DNA of 64,000 nucleotides from an uncultured Bartonella sp. GTDB taxonomy: Bacteria > Pseudomonadota > Alphaproteobacteria > Rhizobiales > Rhizobiaceae. This document shows positions 1-10,256 of the stretch, one piece after another. A program made the position numbers and the translations under genes. The notes below the pieces were generated by a model, which was not told the DNA's origin, did not search any database, and saw only the letters and a program-made list of their open reading frames with translations. Location: the NCBI GenBank assembly GCA_946478665.1, contig CAMLCZ010000010.1, positions 1 through 64,000 on the forward strand, written 5' to 3'. Position 1 is the first letter of the stretch. The number at the start of each line of letters is the position of its first letter.

Positions 1-70
1 CCTCAAAGCCTCAAAGCCTCAAAGCCTCAAAGCCTCAAAGCCTCAAAGCCTCAAAGCCTCAAAGCCTCAA
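1..70. repeat. 8-bp tandem repeat (CCTCAAAG), about 8.75 units
   Basis: Eight perfect copies of CCTCAAAG plus a partial ninth run from the window edge, so the array may extend further upstream. The unit length is not a multiple of three and no supported gene covers it. The next gene ends at 312 on the minus strand, so the array lies downstream of that gene. Positions 71-311 hold no gene or structure I can support. Confidence 0.95.
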
Positions 71-311
71 TTTTTGCTGCATAGGGAGCGGGATAATGGT
101 GAGGGTAGATAGGAATAGCTGCGGTATGTTCAATTTAGCTATTGGTAACAGCGTTTATAAAATGGTGAAAACCAAAATTGATGACAAGCTAAAGACTATA
201 ACCACAATTACCCAAACAGTCTGATAAAAAGCATTGATGCTTATCAGGCAGCTTCATAACCAATATAAAATCACTCACGTGCAGAGATTAAAATGGATAA
301 AGACTAATGTC

Positions 312-1334
312 TCAAATCTTTACATCATCTTGCTTGTAATTGCGCGCATTTTTAGCAAACTGTCCATGCGGCCGGAAACGCCACAAATAAGCAGGCAAAA
401 CAGCTTCCATAGCTCTAGGGGTGATACCAACACCCTCGAGGGTGCGTCCTTCACGCTTGGCTTCTTCTGAAACAATACAATCTGTTTTGAGCAATTTAAT
501 TTGTTCAGATGTGGTCACTGTTGGAATCATTGGAATTTTACCAATCATGCCAAAAACACCACCGATCAGGCTACCCAAAGAAAATGGGATTGAAACAAGC
601 GCTTTTTTGCGTTGAATAACTTTCAACATTTCTTCTATTGCATGGCGATAGCTTATAACTTCCTTACCACCAAGCTCATAGATTTTGCCTTCAGGAACAT
701 TACCTTCAAGCGCTGCAACAACAAATTTTGCAATATCACCCACGTAAACCGGTTGAAGTTTTGTTTCGCCGCCGCCAAACATAGGCATAGCCCAAGTGAA
801 CCGCGACATATCTGCCAATTTGTTAAAAAATGAATCTTCTTGTCCAAAAATAACAGAAGGGCGCATGATAATAGCTTTTGGATGCGCTTTCTGGACTTCT
901 TGTTCGCCCAAGGCTTTTGTTTTTGGATATGAAAGGGACGCATTAATGTCTGCGTTCAAGGCAGACATATGAATAAGTGGAATGCCTGCACTTGCCGCGA
1001 GTTCAGCGACGTTTTTTGCACCTTCAACTTGCACATTTTTATAGTTATTTTTACCAGAGGAATAAAGCAAACCAGGAAGGAAAACGGCAGCTTCAGCACC
1101 GATAAGCGCTCTTGCAACCGACTCGCGATTGCGCACATTGGTCTTCAACATTTGTGTTTGACCAACTTCGCCTATTTGCAACATATAATAGGCAACTTCA
1201 GGGCGGCGTACGGCAATACGCACACGATAACCGCGTTTAACGAGTGTTTCCACAACATGGCGGCCGACAAAACCAGAACCACCAAAAACGGTTATTAATT
1301 TCGGATGCTGGTAGAGCACAGTACTGAGCGCCAT
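312..1334 (-). CDS. Complex I NDUFA9-like NAD(P)-binding protein (SDR family)
   Basis: This 340-residue protein is an atypical short-chain dehydrogenase/epimerase-like protein. The N-terminus carries the Rossmann glycine motif GGSGFVGRH at about residues 18-26, followed by a basic stretch (RIAVRRPE) of the kind that favours NADP. Alphaproteobacterial relatives are annotated as complex I NDUFA9 subunit family proteins, a structural/assembly role in mitochondria; a direct role in the bacterial NADH dehydrogenase is only inferred. The start has a good ribosome binding site (AAGGAG, about 7 nt upstream). It lies 114 bp downstream of folC on the same strand and may be a separate unit. No catalytic YxxxK can be assigned with certainty. 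Confidence 0.85.
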   Translation of the reverse strand: MALSTVLYQHPKLITVFGGSGFVGRHVVETLVKRGYRVRIAVRRPEVAYYMLQIGEVGQTQMLKTNVRNRESVARALIGAEAAVFLPGLLYSSGKNNYKNVQVEGAKNVAELAASAGIPLIHMSALNADINASLSYPKTKALGEQEVQKAHPKAIIMRPSVIFGQEDSFFNKLADMSRFTWAMPMFGGGETKLQPVYVGDIAKFVVAALEGNVPEGKIYELGGKEVISYRHAIEEMLKVIQRKKALVSIPFSLGSLIGGVFGMIGKIPMIPTVTTSEQIKLLKTDCIVSEEAKREGRTLEGVGITPRAMEAVLPAYLWRFRPHGQFAKNARNYKQDDVKI

Positions 1335-1448
1335 GGATGAACTCCTTAAAAGTCGTAAATCTTTGCTATATAATGGTTTAGCCTGTTTTGATTTAAACGC
1401 AAGTCTTTAGAAACATTCTCATTCAATTATAGCATGATTTTTGGCATA

Positions 1449-2768
1449 CTATTGTGGTGGAGTGTTATTTTGTTGCAAAAATTCACCAGCCAAATACAGA
1501 GAACCACCAATCAGAACGGTCCGATGAGGCGTTGTTGTCGCAACATAATGTAATGCAACATCAATGTTTGTCATAACTTCTGCTGTAAGGCCTGCGGCTT
1601 TTGCCATATCGCAAAGGGTTTCAGCTGGTACACCACTTTCACTTGATAAGACTGGCACAGTATAGACTTTTTCTACCAGCCCCCTGAAGGCGCGGAAATA
1701 TCCAACCGAGTCTTTGGTATTAATCATGCCAGTTATCATAATGATTGGGGGCATACCTTTTTGTTGCCAGTGCCGTAATTCGTTTGCAATAACCTGTGCG
1801 CCAGCAGGATTGTGTCCGCCATCTAAAAACACAGTTAAACTTTTGGGCAACTGATCCACGATGCGACCATGTGTTATTTTTTGCATACGGGCAGGCCAAG
1901 ACAGCGTATGCATAGCATTTGCTATAGCTTCATCTGTCAGCGTGAAGCCCGCCGTTAATACAGCTTCGATCGCAGCAGCAGAATTGGCAATTTGATGGTC
2001 TCCAGAGAGTTTTGGTAATGGCAAATCTTTCAAGCCATCTTCATTTTGGAAAACCATACGGCCATGATCTTCATATCCTTGATAATCTTGTCCGAATATT
2101 TTGCATGGCGCATGTCTTTTTGCGGCTATATCTGTCAACACATCCAGCGCGCTGTCACTTTCTTGTTTTCCTATAACAACCGGAGCGCCATGTTTGATAA
2201 TACCGGCTTTTTCAAACGCTATTTTTTCAACAGTGTCGCCGAGGAAGGCGGTGTGATCAAGCGCAATGGGCATGATAAGCGATACGGCAGGCTTTGGTAT
2301 AACATTGGTTGCATCAAAACGGCCACCCAAACCAACTTCCAATATAACGGCATCGGCTGGGTGTTCAGCAAACAGTAAAAACGCAACAGCCGTTAATATT
2401 TCAAAAACGGTAATAGGTTGGTTATTGTTGGCGGCAGTTACACGCTGAAGTGCATCGGCAAGTGTCTTATCATCGACAAAGCTACCACCGCCCTTTTTTC
2501 CAAGCCGATAACGTTCATTCCAATAAACCAGATGCGGTGATGTATGGACATGGACACTATAACCAGCACTTTCAAGCAAGGCGCGGCAATTAGCTGCAGC
2601 CGATCCTTTACCATTGGTGCCAGCGATATGGATAATCGGTGGCAACCTTAAATGGGGGTTGCCAAGAGCTTCTAATAATCGGGTGATACGCGTTAAAGAA
2701 AGATCAAAACCTTTCGGAAAGCGTATCAGCAGATCATTGATTAATTCCTCAACACGGCTTTGTGTCAT
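1449..2768 (-). CDS. folC: Bifunctional dihydrofolate synthase/folylpolyglutamate synthase
   Basis: FolC joins glutamate to dihydropteroate and extends the polyglutamate tail of folates in the cytoplasm, using ATP. The 439-residue length fits the family. The P-loop GTNGKGS lies at residues 50-56 after the short N-terminal helix, and the Mur-ligase-type central and C-terminal domains follow, including FLDGGHNPAG and LIGGSLYLAGE motifs. The ATG lies 5 bp after the accD stop, so the two are translationally linked, as in most Rhizobiales, where folC closes the trpFBA-accD-folC operon. Confidence 0.96.
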   Translation of the reverse strand: MTQSRVEELINDLLIRFPKGFDLSLTRITRLLEALGNPHLRLPPIIHIAGTNGKGSAAANCRALLESAGYSVHVHTSPHLVYWNERYRLGKKGGGSFVDDKTLADALQRVTAANNNQPITVFEILTAVAFLLFAEHPADAVILEVGLGGRFDATNVIPKPAVSLIMPIALDHTAFLGDTVEKIAFEKAGIIKHGAPVVIGKQESDSALDVLTDIAAKRHAPCKIFGQDYQGYEDHGRMVFQNEDGLKDLPLPKLSGDHQIANSAAAIEAVLTAGFTLTDEAIANAMHTLSWPARMQKITHGRIVDQLPKSLTVFLDGGHNPAGAQVIANELRHWQQKGMPPIIMITGMINTKDSVGYFRAFRGLVEKVYTVPVLSSESGVPAETLCDMAKAAGLTAEVMTNIDVALHYVATTTPHRTVLIGGSLYLAGEFLQQNNTPPQ

Positions 2769-2773
2769 TTAGC

Positions 2774-3670
2774 TTAGTCAGCTTTATGGCCATGAACCCG
2801 TGTGGCATGGTGTTCAACGGCTGGTTGCTTCATCATAAGCCGAAGAAGTTTGGCTATTGTCGATTTAAGCTCGAGACGAGACACAACCATATCAACCATA
2901 CCGTGTTTTTGCAGATATTCCGCACTCTGGAAGCCTTCTGGCAATTTTTCACGAATGGTTTGTTCAATAACGCGAGGACCTGCAAAACCAATCATGGCAC
3001 CAGGTTCTGCAATATGAACATCGCCCAGCATAGCGTAAGATGCAGTAACACCACCCGTTGTCGGGTTGGTTAGCACAACGATATAGGGAAGTTTTGCTTC
3101 TTTCATCATTTCCACCGCAACGGTTGTGCGTGGCATTTGCATGAGAGATAGCGTGCCTTCTTGCATACGCGCGCCACCCGAGGCAACAAATAGAACCAAT
3201 GGGCGTTTTTCTCTGATAGCAGTTTCAAAAGCTTTTATGATAGCTTCGCCCGAAGCCATACCAAGAGAACCGCCCATAAATGCAAAATCTTGCACAGTTG
3301 CAATAATTGGCAGACCTTCGATTGTTCCACGTGCGCTCATGATGTTGTCATCTACGCCCAATTTGGAGCGATAATCCTTGAGGCGGTCGATATAACGTTT
3401 TTCATCGCGGAATTTTAATGGATCGATGGCAACTTTAGGATTTTCTAAAAGCTCATAAGCACCGTCATCAAAAAAGTTTTCAAGGCGCGTTTTGGCTGGA
3501 ATACGCATATGGTAACCGGATGTTGGCACAACAAACTGGTTTTTTTCCAGATCCTTGTGAAACACCATTTCACCACTTGCAGGGTCTTTCACCCACAGGT
3601 TTTCCGGTATTTCACGGCGGCCAAACATCGAGTTGATCTTCGGACGAACATAATTGGTAATCCAGTTCAT
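2774..3670 (-). CDS. accD: Acetyl-CoA carboxylase carboxyltransferase subunit beta
   Basis: AccD pairs with AccA to move the carboxyl group from biotin on AccB to acetyl-CoA, the first step of fatty acid synthesis. The 298-residue protein carries the carboxyltransferase core ([40 protein letters not shown]). The N-terminal region that in E. coli holds a four-cysteine zinc ribbon is present (residues about 20-56, [17 protein letters not shown]), but all four cysteines are absent, see findings. It lies 47 bp after trpA and 5 bp before folC on the minus strand. Confidence 0.96.
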   Translation of the reverse strand: MNWITNYVRPKINSMFGRREIPENLWVKDPASGEMVFHKDLEKNQFVVPTSGYHMRIPAKTRLENFFDDGAYELLENPKVAIDPLKFRDEKRYIDRLKDYRSKLGVDDNIMSARGTIEGLPIIATVQDFAFMGGSLGMASGEAIIKAFETAIREKRPLVLFVASGGARMQEGTLSLMQMPRTTVAVEMMKEAKLPYIVVLTNPTTGGVTASYAMLGDVHIAEPGAMIGFAGPRVIEQTIREKLPEGFQSAEYLQKHGMVDMVVSRLELKSTIAKLLRLMMKQPAVEHHATRVHGHKAD

Positions 3671-3717
3671 CTTATGTCACCTTATCCTGTTCTTTTATGG
3701 AATTTATACGATATCGC

Positions 3718-4542
3718 CTAACGGGCTTCTCGTACACCTTCACTTAATTGTTTTACAAGGTCGCTTGCTGCTTTTACAGCATCGCCTTTCACGCGGCCTT
3801 CTTCATCAAGAGTAGAACTTATTGCATTGACAATAGCACTACCAACAACAACACCATCAGCAGCACGACCAATTTTTGTGGCCTGTTCCTTGGTCTTAAT
3901 ACCAAAACCAACCGCCACTGGTAAAGAGGTGTGTTTTTTAATGTTTGTTACAGCTTCTGCCACAATATCTGTATTGGGTAGCGCCTGTCCGGTTATGCCG
4001 GTCATGGAAACATAATAGACAAAACCCGATGTGTTAGACAAAACCTTAGGCAAGCGTTTGTCATCTGTTGTTGGTGTTGCCAGTCGAATAAAGTTAATTC
4101 CAGCATCTACTGCAGGCAAACACAATTCTTCATCCATTTCGGGTGGTAAATCGACAATCAAAAGTCCATCAACGCCAGCACTTTTGGCATCTTTTAAAAA
4201 ATCAGCAACGCCATGAACATAAATCGGATTGTAATATCCCATCAACACAACAGGGGTCTTATCATCGCTTTTGCGGAATTCACGGACAAGTTCCAGTGTC
4301 TTATTGAGTGTTTGGCCAGCTTTAAGGGCGCGGATGCCAGCGGCCTGAATTGTAGGACCATCTGCCATAGGATCAGAAAATGGCATACCAAGTTCGATAA
4401 CATCGCTACCGGCCTTTGGCAAAGCCTTCATAATTTCCAATGATGTTTCAAAATTAGGGTCACCTGCCATCATATATGTAACAAGTGCAGGACGGTTTTG
4501 TTTTGCTGTTTCAGCAAATGTCTTGTCTATACGGGTTGTCAT
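3718..4542 (-). CDS. trpA: Tryptophan synthase alpha chain
   Basis: TrpA cleaves indole-3-glycerol phosphate to indole, which is channelled to TrpB. The 274-residue TIM barrel shows the catalytic glutamate in [17 protein letters not shown] (about residues 51-67, also holding the catalytic Asp) and the phosphate-binding GFGIKTKEQ and GVVVGSAIV loops near the C-terminus. It starts 14 bp after trpB, with a weak purine-rich ribosome binding site. The order trpF-trpB-trpA-accD-folC is the standard alphaproteobacterial arrangement; the trpE, trpD and trpC genes are not in this window. Confidence 0.97.
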   Translation of the reverse strand: MTTRIDKTFAETAKQNRPALVTYMMAGDPNFETSLEIMKALPKAGSDVIELGMPFSDPMADGPTIQAAGIRALKAGQTLNKTLELVREFRKSDDKTPVVLMGYYNPIYVHGVADFLKDAKSAGVDGLLIVDLPPEMDEELCLPAVDAGINFIRLATPTTDDKRLPKVLSNTSGFVYYVSMTGITGQALPNTDIVAEAVTNIKKHTSLPVAVGFGIKTKEQATKIGRAADGVVVGSAIVNAISSTLDEEGRVKGDAVKAASDLVKQLSEGVREAR

Positions 4543-4556
4543 AGCGCTTTCTCTTT

Positions 4557-5777
4557 TTACATATCCATGCCAAGAAGTTTGCCCACAGTGTGAACATCTT
4601 TATCACCGCGACCTGAAAGGTTAACAATGATCACCTGATCTTTGTCCATTTTAGGTGCTTCTTTTACGGCTTGCGCCACAGCATGTGCCGATTCAAGCGC
4701 TGGAATAATGCCCTCATAACGTGTCAACAATTGGAAGGCCTCTAAAGCTTCTTTATCCAGGATTGGTACATATTGTACACGACCAGTATCCTTCAGCCAT
4801 GAGTGTTCTGGTCCTACACCTGGATAATCCAGACCGGCAGAAACTGAATAACCTTCAAGAATTTGACCATCAGTATCTTGTAGTAAATAAGTGCGATTGC
4901 CATGAAGCACGCCAGGACTACCTGCTGTCATTGATGCACAATGCTGGTCACCGTCCAGCCCTTTACCACCAGCTTCAACGCCAACAATTTTGACCGATTT
5001 ATCATCAAGAAATGGGTGAAATAGACCAATAGAGTTGGAACCACCACCAACAGCTGCAATCAGCATATCCGGTAGACGCCCTTCGCGCTCAACAATCTGC
5101 TTTTTCGCTTCATTGCCAATAGCAGATTGGAAATCACGTACCATTTCTGGATAAGGATGAGGACCAGCTGCCGTGCCAATGAGATAATAAGTATCTTCAA
5201 CATTGCTGACCCAATCGCGCAAGGCTTCATTCATGGCATCTTTTAATGTTCCGCTTCCTGCCGTCACAGGGTTCACCTTGGCACCCAATAATTCCATGCG
5301 GAAAACATTTGGTTTTTGCCGCTCTACGTCGGTTGCCCCCATATAAACAACACAAGGCAAACCAAAACGTGCGCAAACAGTGGCTGTTGCAACGCCATGC
5401 TGTCCTGCGCCTGTTTCCGCAATAATCCGTTTTTTTCCCATACGTTGGGCAAGCAGAATTTGTCCCAAACAGTTATTGATTTTGTGGCTACCAGTATGGT
5501 TCAAATCTTCGCGTTTAAGATATATTTTTGCTCCACCCAGATATTTGCTTAAACGTTCCGCATAATAGAGCTCAGATGGACGACCGGCATAATGCGTGGA
5601 TAGATCCTGAAGTTGTGCGGTAAAAGATGGATCATTTTTCGCCGCTTTATAAGCGTTTTCCAGATCCAGAATAAGGGGCATCAATGTTTCAGCAACAAAG
5701 CGTCCGCCAAAAATGCCGAACATACCTGTATCATCAGGGCCAGTTCTGTAGGAATTGCGATCAGCCGACTTTTCCAC
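4557..5777 (-). CDS. trpB: Tryptophan synthase beta chain (GTG start)
   Basis: TrpB is the PLP enzyme that condenses indole with serine to give tryptophan. The 406-residue length is normal. The PLP lysine sits in [13 protein letters not shown] at about residue 100, the phosphate-binding GGGSNSIG loop at about 245, and the C-terminal NLSGRGDKD serine/ring-contact motif is present. The start codon is GTG, preceded by AAGGAG at about 6 nt. It is 13 bp downstream of trpF. Confidence 0.97.
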   Translation of the reverse strand: MEKSADRNSYRTGPDDTGMFGIFGGRFVAETLMPLILDLENAYKAAKNDPSFTAQLQDLSTHYAGRPSELYYAERLSKYLGGAKIYLKREDLNHTGSHKINNCLGQILLAQRMGKKRIIAETGAGQHGVATATVCARFGLPCVVYMGATDVERQKPNVFRMELLGAKVNPVTAGSGTLKDAMNEALRDWVSNVEDTYYLIGTAAGPHPYPEMVRDFQSAIGNEAKKQIVEREGRLPDMLIAAVGGGSNSIGLFHPFLDDKSVKIVGVEAGGKGLDGDQHCASMTAGSPGVLHGNRTYLLQDTDGQILEGYSVSAGLDYPGVGPEHSWLKDTGRVQYVPILDKEALEAFQLLTRYEGIIPALESAHAVAQAVKEAPKMDKDQVIIVNLSGRGDKDVHTVGKLLGMDM

Positions 5778-5790
5778 GTCAGTCTCCTTA

Positions 5791-6438
5791 CTATATTATT
5801 GTTTTTTTGACTGCGTCAAAAAATTCTTTAATCAATTTATCATCCTTGACACCTGGGGCACTTTCAACACCAGACGAGACATCAAGAACAGAGGGATGTG
5901 TCATAGCAATAGCCTGCTTGACATTTCCTGCATTCAACCCACCCGAAAGCACGGTTTTACAGTCCGCGTCAAGCGACTTCATTAATGACCAATCAAAAGA
6001 TATTCCGTTACCACCCGGTAATTGCGATCCGGCCGGTGCTTTTGCATCAAATAAAACCATATCAACAATGCCCGAATAATCAGATACCTGCTCAAAGTCA
6101 GACTGATTGCGGATAGAAAAAGCTTTTATAAGCGGTAGTCCATAACGCTTTTTCAATTCCAATAGCCGCGCTGGTGTTTCTTTCCCATGGCATTGGATGA
6201 TGTCTGGTTGAACATTGGCAACAATTGCATCGAGCAAACTATCATCAGCATCAACTGTCACAGCAACAAGTTTTACGGGTAGTTTTATAAGCGGCCTAAG
6301 ATGGCTGGCTTCGTCAATGGTCAGGTTTCTTGGGCTTTTAGAAAAGAAAATAAAGCCGATATAACGAGCCCCGTTTTCTATCGCAGTTGTAATCGCCGTG
6401 GGTGTCTTTAACCCACATATTTTAATTTCCGGATTCAT
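5791..6438 (-). CDS. trpF: Phosphoribosylanthranilate isomerase
   Basis: TrpF performs the Amadori rearrangement of phosphoribosylanthranilate to CdRP, the third step of tryptophan synthesis. The 215-residue TIM barrel opens with KICGLKTP, which holds the catalytic cysteine (about residue 8), has the [11 protein letters not shown] segment, a LFDAKAP segment with the catalytic Asp, and ends with [10 protein letters not shown] and [14 protein letters not shown]. It is the first gene of the trpF-trpB-trpA-accD-folC block; 42 bp separate it from the preceding membrane-protein gene on the same strand, and no attenuator leader peptide is visible there. Confidence 0.96.
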   Translation of the reverse strand: MNPEIKICGLKTPTAITTAIENGARYIGFIFFSKSPRNLTIDEASHLRPLIKLPVKLVAVTVDADDSLLDAIVANVQPDIIQCHGKETPARLLELKKRYGLPLIKAFSIRNQSDFEQVSDYSGIVDMVLFDAKAPAGSQLPGGNGISFDWSLMKSLDADCKTVLSGGLNAGNVKQAIAMTHPSVLDVSSGVESAPGVKDDKLIKEFFDAVKKTII

Positions 6439-6480
6439 ATTCTCTTGTTGTCACAAAACCACAACAAAGTCGAGAAAATG

Positions 6481-7212
6481 TTAATGCAGGTTGATATCTT
6501 TTGGCGTGCTATACCCTTGTTTTTGAGACAAGCTTTTGTGAAGATGTGTCATCATGGCTGCTGCAAAAAGCGGTGTTAACAAGTTTAATACTGGTATCGA
6601 CACAAATAATGCTATGATAACACCACCACTAAAGACGGTAAAAGCATTCTCGTTGTAAAACGCGCGCGCATCTTGTTCTGTGCGTAGCCGGCAAGCTGCA
6701 AATTCAAAATATTCACGCCCCAACAGATAGCCGTTGATAATATAAAACGCTATCAGATTGATGCCGGGGAAAAAATACAGAATAAGCGCCAAAATATTGC
6801 CAAGAATACTTAAGCCCAAGAAACGTAAGGAAATAACAACAGAGCGTCCAAGCGGCATCGCTTTACCAGCGGGGTCTTGCGGGTAGTCCGTCTTTTCAAT
6901 GATTTCGGCCGCATCATCCATAAAATAGCCACCTATCATGGCTGTGATAGGCGCGACGAGCAGCGCCATCAATAATGCAAGACCAACAGAAAAGATCAAA
7001 GCGGCCATAAACCCTAACCAACCAGCCCAATCAGGCATATTGGGCACAAATTGCGCAAACCAAGGCCACACAAAATAGAAAAACAATTCGCGCAATACCA
7101 ACCATAGCAATACCAGCAATAGGAGTGTTGCGCCCAAGGCTTTCCAAAGCATGGAGCGGAATGGTGGGGTAAAAATGCGCTCGAAGGCGCGTAAAGCAGC
7201 ATTGAATATCAT
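6481..7212 (-). CDS. EI24-domain (CysZ-like) inner-membrane protein
   Basis: I place the start at 7212 (protein begins MIFNAALRAF, 243 residues). A longer frame to 7359 exists but would run into the divergent kinase gene and has no membrane or domain signal. The protein has about four hydrophobic segments (ALGATLLLLVLLWLVLREL, GFMAALIFSVGLALLMALLV, LSILGNILALILYFFPGIN, VFSGGVIIALFVSIPVL) and the FFPGIN..YIINGYLLGREYFE pattern of the EI24/CysZ fold. CysZ in enterobacteria is a sulfate channel, but substrate cannot be inferred here. Alphaproteobacterial homologues commonly sit beside the PfkB kinase found next door. Confidence 0.8.
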   Translation of the reverse strand: MIFNAALRAFERIFTPPFRSMLWKALGATLLLLVLLWLVLRELFFYFVWPWFAQFVPNMPDWAGWLGFMAALIFSVGLALLMALLVAPITAMIGGYFMDDAAEIIEKTDYPQDPAGKAMPLGRSVVISLRFLGLSILGNILALILYFFPGINLIAFYIINGYLLGREYFEFAACRLRTEQDARAFYNENAFTVFSGGVIIALFVSIPVLNLLTPLFAAAMMTHLHKSLSQKQGYSTPKDINLH

Positions 7213-7322
7213 GGCTCTATAAATAGAATAGATAATTCGTGAAACAAGAGGTGGAATAGACTCTGGTTTTTTAAATGCCAAACAGTTAAAGCATTTCATA
7301 CAGAAAAATAGGGAGCGGTTAG

Positions 7323-8321
7323 ATGGCCCAATATGATGTTTTGGCAATTGGCAATGCAATTGTTGATGTAATTTCTCGTGCGGATGATGATTTTCTAGTA
7401 AATAATGGCATTATCAAAGGCGCCATGAATTTGGTAGATGCGCAACGGGCGGAGCTGCTTTATTCGCGCATGGGGCAAGCTATAGAAACATCTGGCGGTA
7501 GCGCCAGTAACACAGCCGCTGGTATTGCCAATCTCGGTGGTAAAGCCGCTTTTATGGGCAAGGTCGCTGCCGATCATTTGGGGCAGGTTTTTGCCCATGA
7601 TTTAAGAGGGCAGGGGGTTGCCTATGATACGCGCCCACTAGAAGGAGGAGCCACGACTGCCCGTTGTATGATTTTTAATACACCGGATGGCGAACGGTCG
7701 ATGAATACCTATTTGGGAGCTTGCGTTGAGTTTGGCCCAGAAGATGTCGAAGTGACAAAAGTTGCAAACTCTAAGGTGGTTTATTTTGAAGGATATTTGT
7801 GGGATCCACCACGCGCTAAACAAGCCATGCGTTTGGCTGCTAAAATTGCCCATGAAAATGGGAAGCAAGTGGCTATAACGCTTTCGGATTCGTTTTGTGT
7901 TGATCGGTACCGCGATGAATTTTTAGAACTCATTCGTACAGGAACTGTCGATATTGTATTTTCCAATGAATCTGAACTTTTATCACTTTATGAAACACCA
8001 TCATTTGAAACAGCCATTACGGCAATCCGTAATGATGTGCGGGGATATGCATGCGTAACATGCAATGACAAAGGTTCTGTTGTTACAAGTCGAGAAGAAA
8101 CATTGGAAGTTAATGCCTATCCGGTAGACCGTGTTATCGATCAGACAGGCGCTGGTGATGTTTATGCCGCTGGCTTCTTATATGGTTATACCAATGGTTT
8201 GCCTTTTATCGATAGTGCAAGGCTTGGTTCTATATGCGCTAGTGCTATTATTCAACAGGTCGGGCCAAGAGCGCAGTTTTCATTGCGCGATATTGGTATT
8301 CAAGCAGGAATAATAGAATAG
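7323..8321 (+). CDS. Adenosine kinase-like PfkB-family sugar/nucleoside kinase
   Basis: This 332-residue kinase is of the ribokinase/PfkB fold. It shows the N-terminal GNAIVDV and GGSASNTAAGIANLGG motifs (about residues 10-16 and 58-73) and the C-terminal DQTGAGD motif at residues 274-280, with the anion hole and catalytic Asp280. Rhizobial relatives are annotated as adenosine kinase; the true substrate is inferred. The ATG has GGGAG about 7 nt upstream. It is divergent from the EI24-type gene and convergent with the repeat-protein gene that follows, separated from it by a strong terminator. Confidence 0.88.
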   Translation: MAQYDVLAIGNAIVDVISRADDDFLVNNGIIKGAMNLVDAQRAELLYSRMGQAIETSGGSASNTAAGIANLGGKAAFMGKVAADHLGQVFAHDLRGQGVAYDTRPLEGGATTARCMIFNTPDGERSMNTYLGACVEFGPEDVEVTKVANSKVVYFEGYLWDPPRAKQAMRLAAKIAHENGKQVAITLSDSFCVDRYRDEFLELIRTGTVDIVFSNESELLSLYETPSFETAITAIRNDVRGYACVTCNDKGSVVTSREETLEVNAYPVDRVIDQTGAGDVYAAGFLYGYTNGLPFIDSARLGSICASAIIQQVGPRAQFSLRDIGIQAGIIE

Positions 8322-8368
8322 ACATAAATTGCTTATATCTTTTAGTTTTCAGTTAGTGAAAATAGAAG

Positions 8369-8399
8369 AGCCCCCTTCGGTATGACGCCAAAGGGGGCT
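8369..8399 (+). terminator. Rho-independent terminator after the PfkB kinase
   Basis: A 9-bp perfect stem AGCCCCCTT / AAGGGGGCT (8369-8377 with 8391-8399) closes a 13-nt loop and is followed by TTGTTTTTAT. It lies between convergent genes and may also stop transcription from the opposite strand, where a moderately U-rich stretch follows. Confidence 0.9.
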
Positions 8400-8438
8400 T
8401 TGTTTTTATAAAATCACAATATTACCAACAAACTTGAT

Positions 8439-10256
8439 TTATGCTGCAGCTGCTGCATGAACTTGAGCTTGTTGTTCCATCTCATGCAAGAAGCTGTTGT
8501 TATCAAAATGTGGTGCAGCAAATGCATCACCTGATGGAGCGGCCACATTTTCAGCAAAAGCTTTTGGTTGTGCTGCATTGGCTGCAGTTGGTGCATAGTG
8601 ATCAAGCACATCGTTGATTGGGTTATGTGCATCATTGTTTTGTGCAAGATAGGCTGAAGGATTAACAAGCTGATGACCTGCTTTATCCTCAAGAGTGATA
8701 TGTGCACCATCAGCATTGGCCTTGTTAACGATGTCCGTAAGCCAACCGAGTTTGCTCTGTTGGATAGAATTGACATCAACACGAATGGTTTCCAAACCAC
8801 TTTTTGCCAAAGAGCCAGAAGCAGAGAGATCTGTCAGCCATTCTTTGTAATCAGTTTCGAACAGTCTTTGTGTCACGGCTGTTAGAACTAAAGTATCATT
8901 GCCATCACCAGCATCAATGGATAACGCACCAGCACCAATACGGCCATTTAAATGAATGATATCGTCACCACTAGATGTTGAAATCGTGTTTTTACCACCA
9001 TCAGAAACTGACACATTGCCGATAATGGTAATTGTGTCATTACCACTCTTGCCATAAATCTCATTGGTACTGTTATTGGCAGCAGATAGATTACCAATTA
9101 ATGTAAAAGCACTATTATTTCCCGACAGTTGGAAATAATTTTCGCCACTATCGCTACTATCAAAGATGCCACTATTCTTTGAAATAACGTCACCCTGTAT
9201 ATCTATCGTATATGAGGCATCATAGTGTCCGCTGATGAAGAATGAGCCAGCATCATTTGATATGCCATTTAGAAAAGATAGTGAGCCACTAATATTAGGT
9301 GAGCTATAATTAGATATGTCAAAGTAGCCATGCTGAATTTCAACAGATCCAGAAACTACAAAATTACAGGAGGCATCTGCATCAAATTGTAATTCGCTAC
9401 CTGCCGATAATAAAATATTACCATCTACAGTGAGATTTACTATTGATTCATCACTTGGACCTTCAAATACAAAAGTAGCATTACCTTTACTTTGAATAAT
9501 AATATTTTTAAAATTCAGTTCTGTATAAGCACTACTCGTACCAATCAAGATATTGCCGCTCTCTAAAATATTTAAAGTTCCATCAACATTAATTGAGGTT
9601 GTTGATGATAATAAGTCATCGTCGTTGATGTTATACCCACGAATATCGACATCAGAATCCGTTCCTGCATATAAATCGCCATGTATATTTATTACATTGT
9701 TTTTAGAACCAGCCCACAGTTCAAAATAATCTTTGTTTTGTGGAGAATTAACATTTTTTCCAATATCGATAAGATTTTCTGCTCCATACATTTCAACTGA
9801 TGCCATACCGTGAGGATTAAAACTGCCCGCGATATTCAATACATTTATCGCAGAATAAGTATATCTATCTCCTAAATAAAGTCCAAGGCGATAACTATCA
9901 GGGACCATATCGACATCACCATCTATATCGATCATATTGGTGCCATTGCCGCCTAGAATAGAAAGTGCTTCATCTTCACCAAGAACAACATTACCTTTAA
10001 CGGTTAAGATGTCATTTCCATCAAGAAGATTAATGCTAGTTTCGCGCACTTTACCACCAGTTAAGTTGCCATTAATAATGACAGTATCATCTTGGTTAGT
10101 GCCAGTGAATTTGTTGCCACCGCCGAAATCTCCAATTGTGTCGAGGTTGGCACCTGCGCTACGTGTCCAATCAAAAGCAAATGATTTTGAGAAAAGACTT
10201 TGCTGCGTTGATGCTAACAAAGTGTCTAGAAATGTTTTATGTAAAATTTGGTTCAT
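8439..10256 (-). CDS. Repetitive beta-helix/RTX-like protein, paralogue A
   Basis: I do not recognise a named family. The 605-residue acidic protein has no Sec signal peptide; it starts MNQILHKTFLDTLLAST. From about residue 45 to 440 it is built of irregular repeats such as DGNDILTVKGNV, SGNDTITIIGNV, SGDDIIHLNGRI and DAGDGNDTLVLTA, with Gly/Asn/Asp turns and alternating beta residues. This resembles haemolysin-type calcium-binding or parallel beta-helix repeats. The last ~155 residues are non-repetitive and end HEMEQQAQVHAAAAA. Paralogue B next door shares the N-terminal ~35 residues and this C-terminal part almost identically, while the middle differs. Lack of a signal peptide with a conserved C-terminus suggests type I secretion, but no transporter is in the window. 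Composition is more AT-rich and Asn/Ser-rich than the flanks. Confidence 0.75.
   Translation of the reverse strand: MNQILHKTFLDTLLASTQQSLFSKSFAFDWTRSAGANLDTIGDFGGGNKFTGTNQDDTVIINGNLTGGKVRETSINLLDGNDILTVKGNVVLGEDEALSILGGNGTNMIDIDGDVDMVPDSYRLGLYLGDRYTYSAINVLNIAGSFNPHGMASVEMYGAENLIDIGKNVNSPQNKDYFELWAGSKNNVINIHGDLYAGTDSDVDIRGYNINDDDLLSSTTSINVDGTLNILESGNILIGTSSAYTELNFKNIIIQSKGNATFVFEGPSDESIVNLTVDGNILLSAGSELQFDADASCNFVVSGSVEIQHGYFDISNYSSPNISGSLSFLNGISNDAGSFFISGHYDASYTIDIQGDVISKNSGIFDSSDSGENYFQLSGNNSAFTLIGNLSAANNSTNEIYGKSGNDTITIIGNVSVSDGGKNTISTSSGDDIIHLNGRIGAGALSIDAGDGNDTLVLTAVTQRLFETDYKEWLTDLSASGSLAKSGLETIRVDVNSIQQSKLGWLTDIVNKANADGAHITLEDKAGHQLVNPSAYLAQNNDAHNPINDVLDHYAPTAANAAQPKAFAENVAAPSGDAFAAPHFDNNSFLHEMEQQAQVHAAAAA

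Noticed and set aside
1-70. Start of a CRISPR array
   Set aside because: The repeat unit is only 8 bp and contiguous without spacers, so it is a simple tandem repeat.
7213-7359. N-terminal extension of the EI24-type protein
   Set aside because: It would overlap the divergent kinase start by 37 bp and shows no conserved features; the ATG at 7212 is kept despite a weak ribosome binding site.
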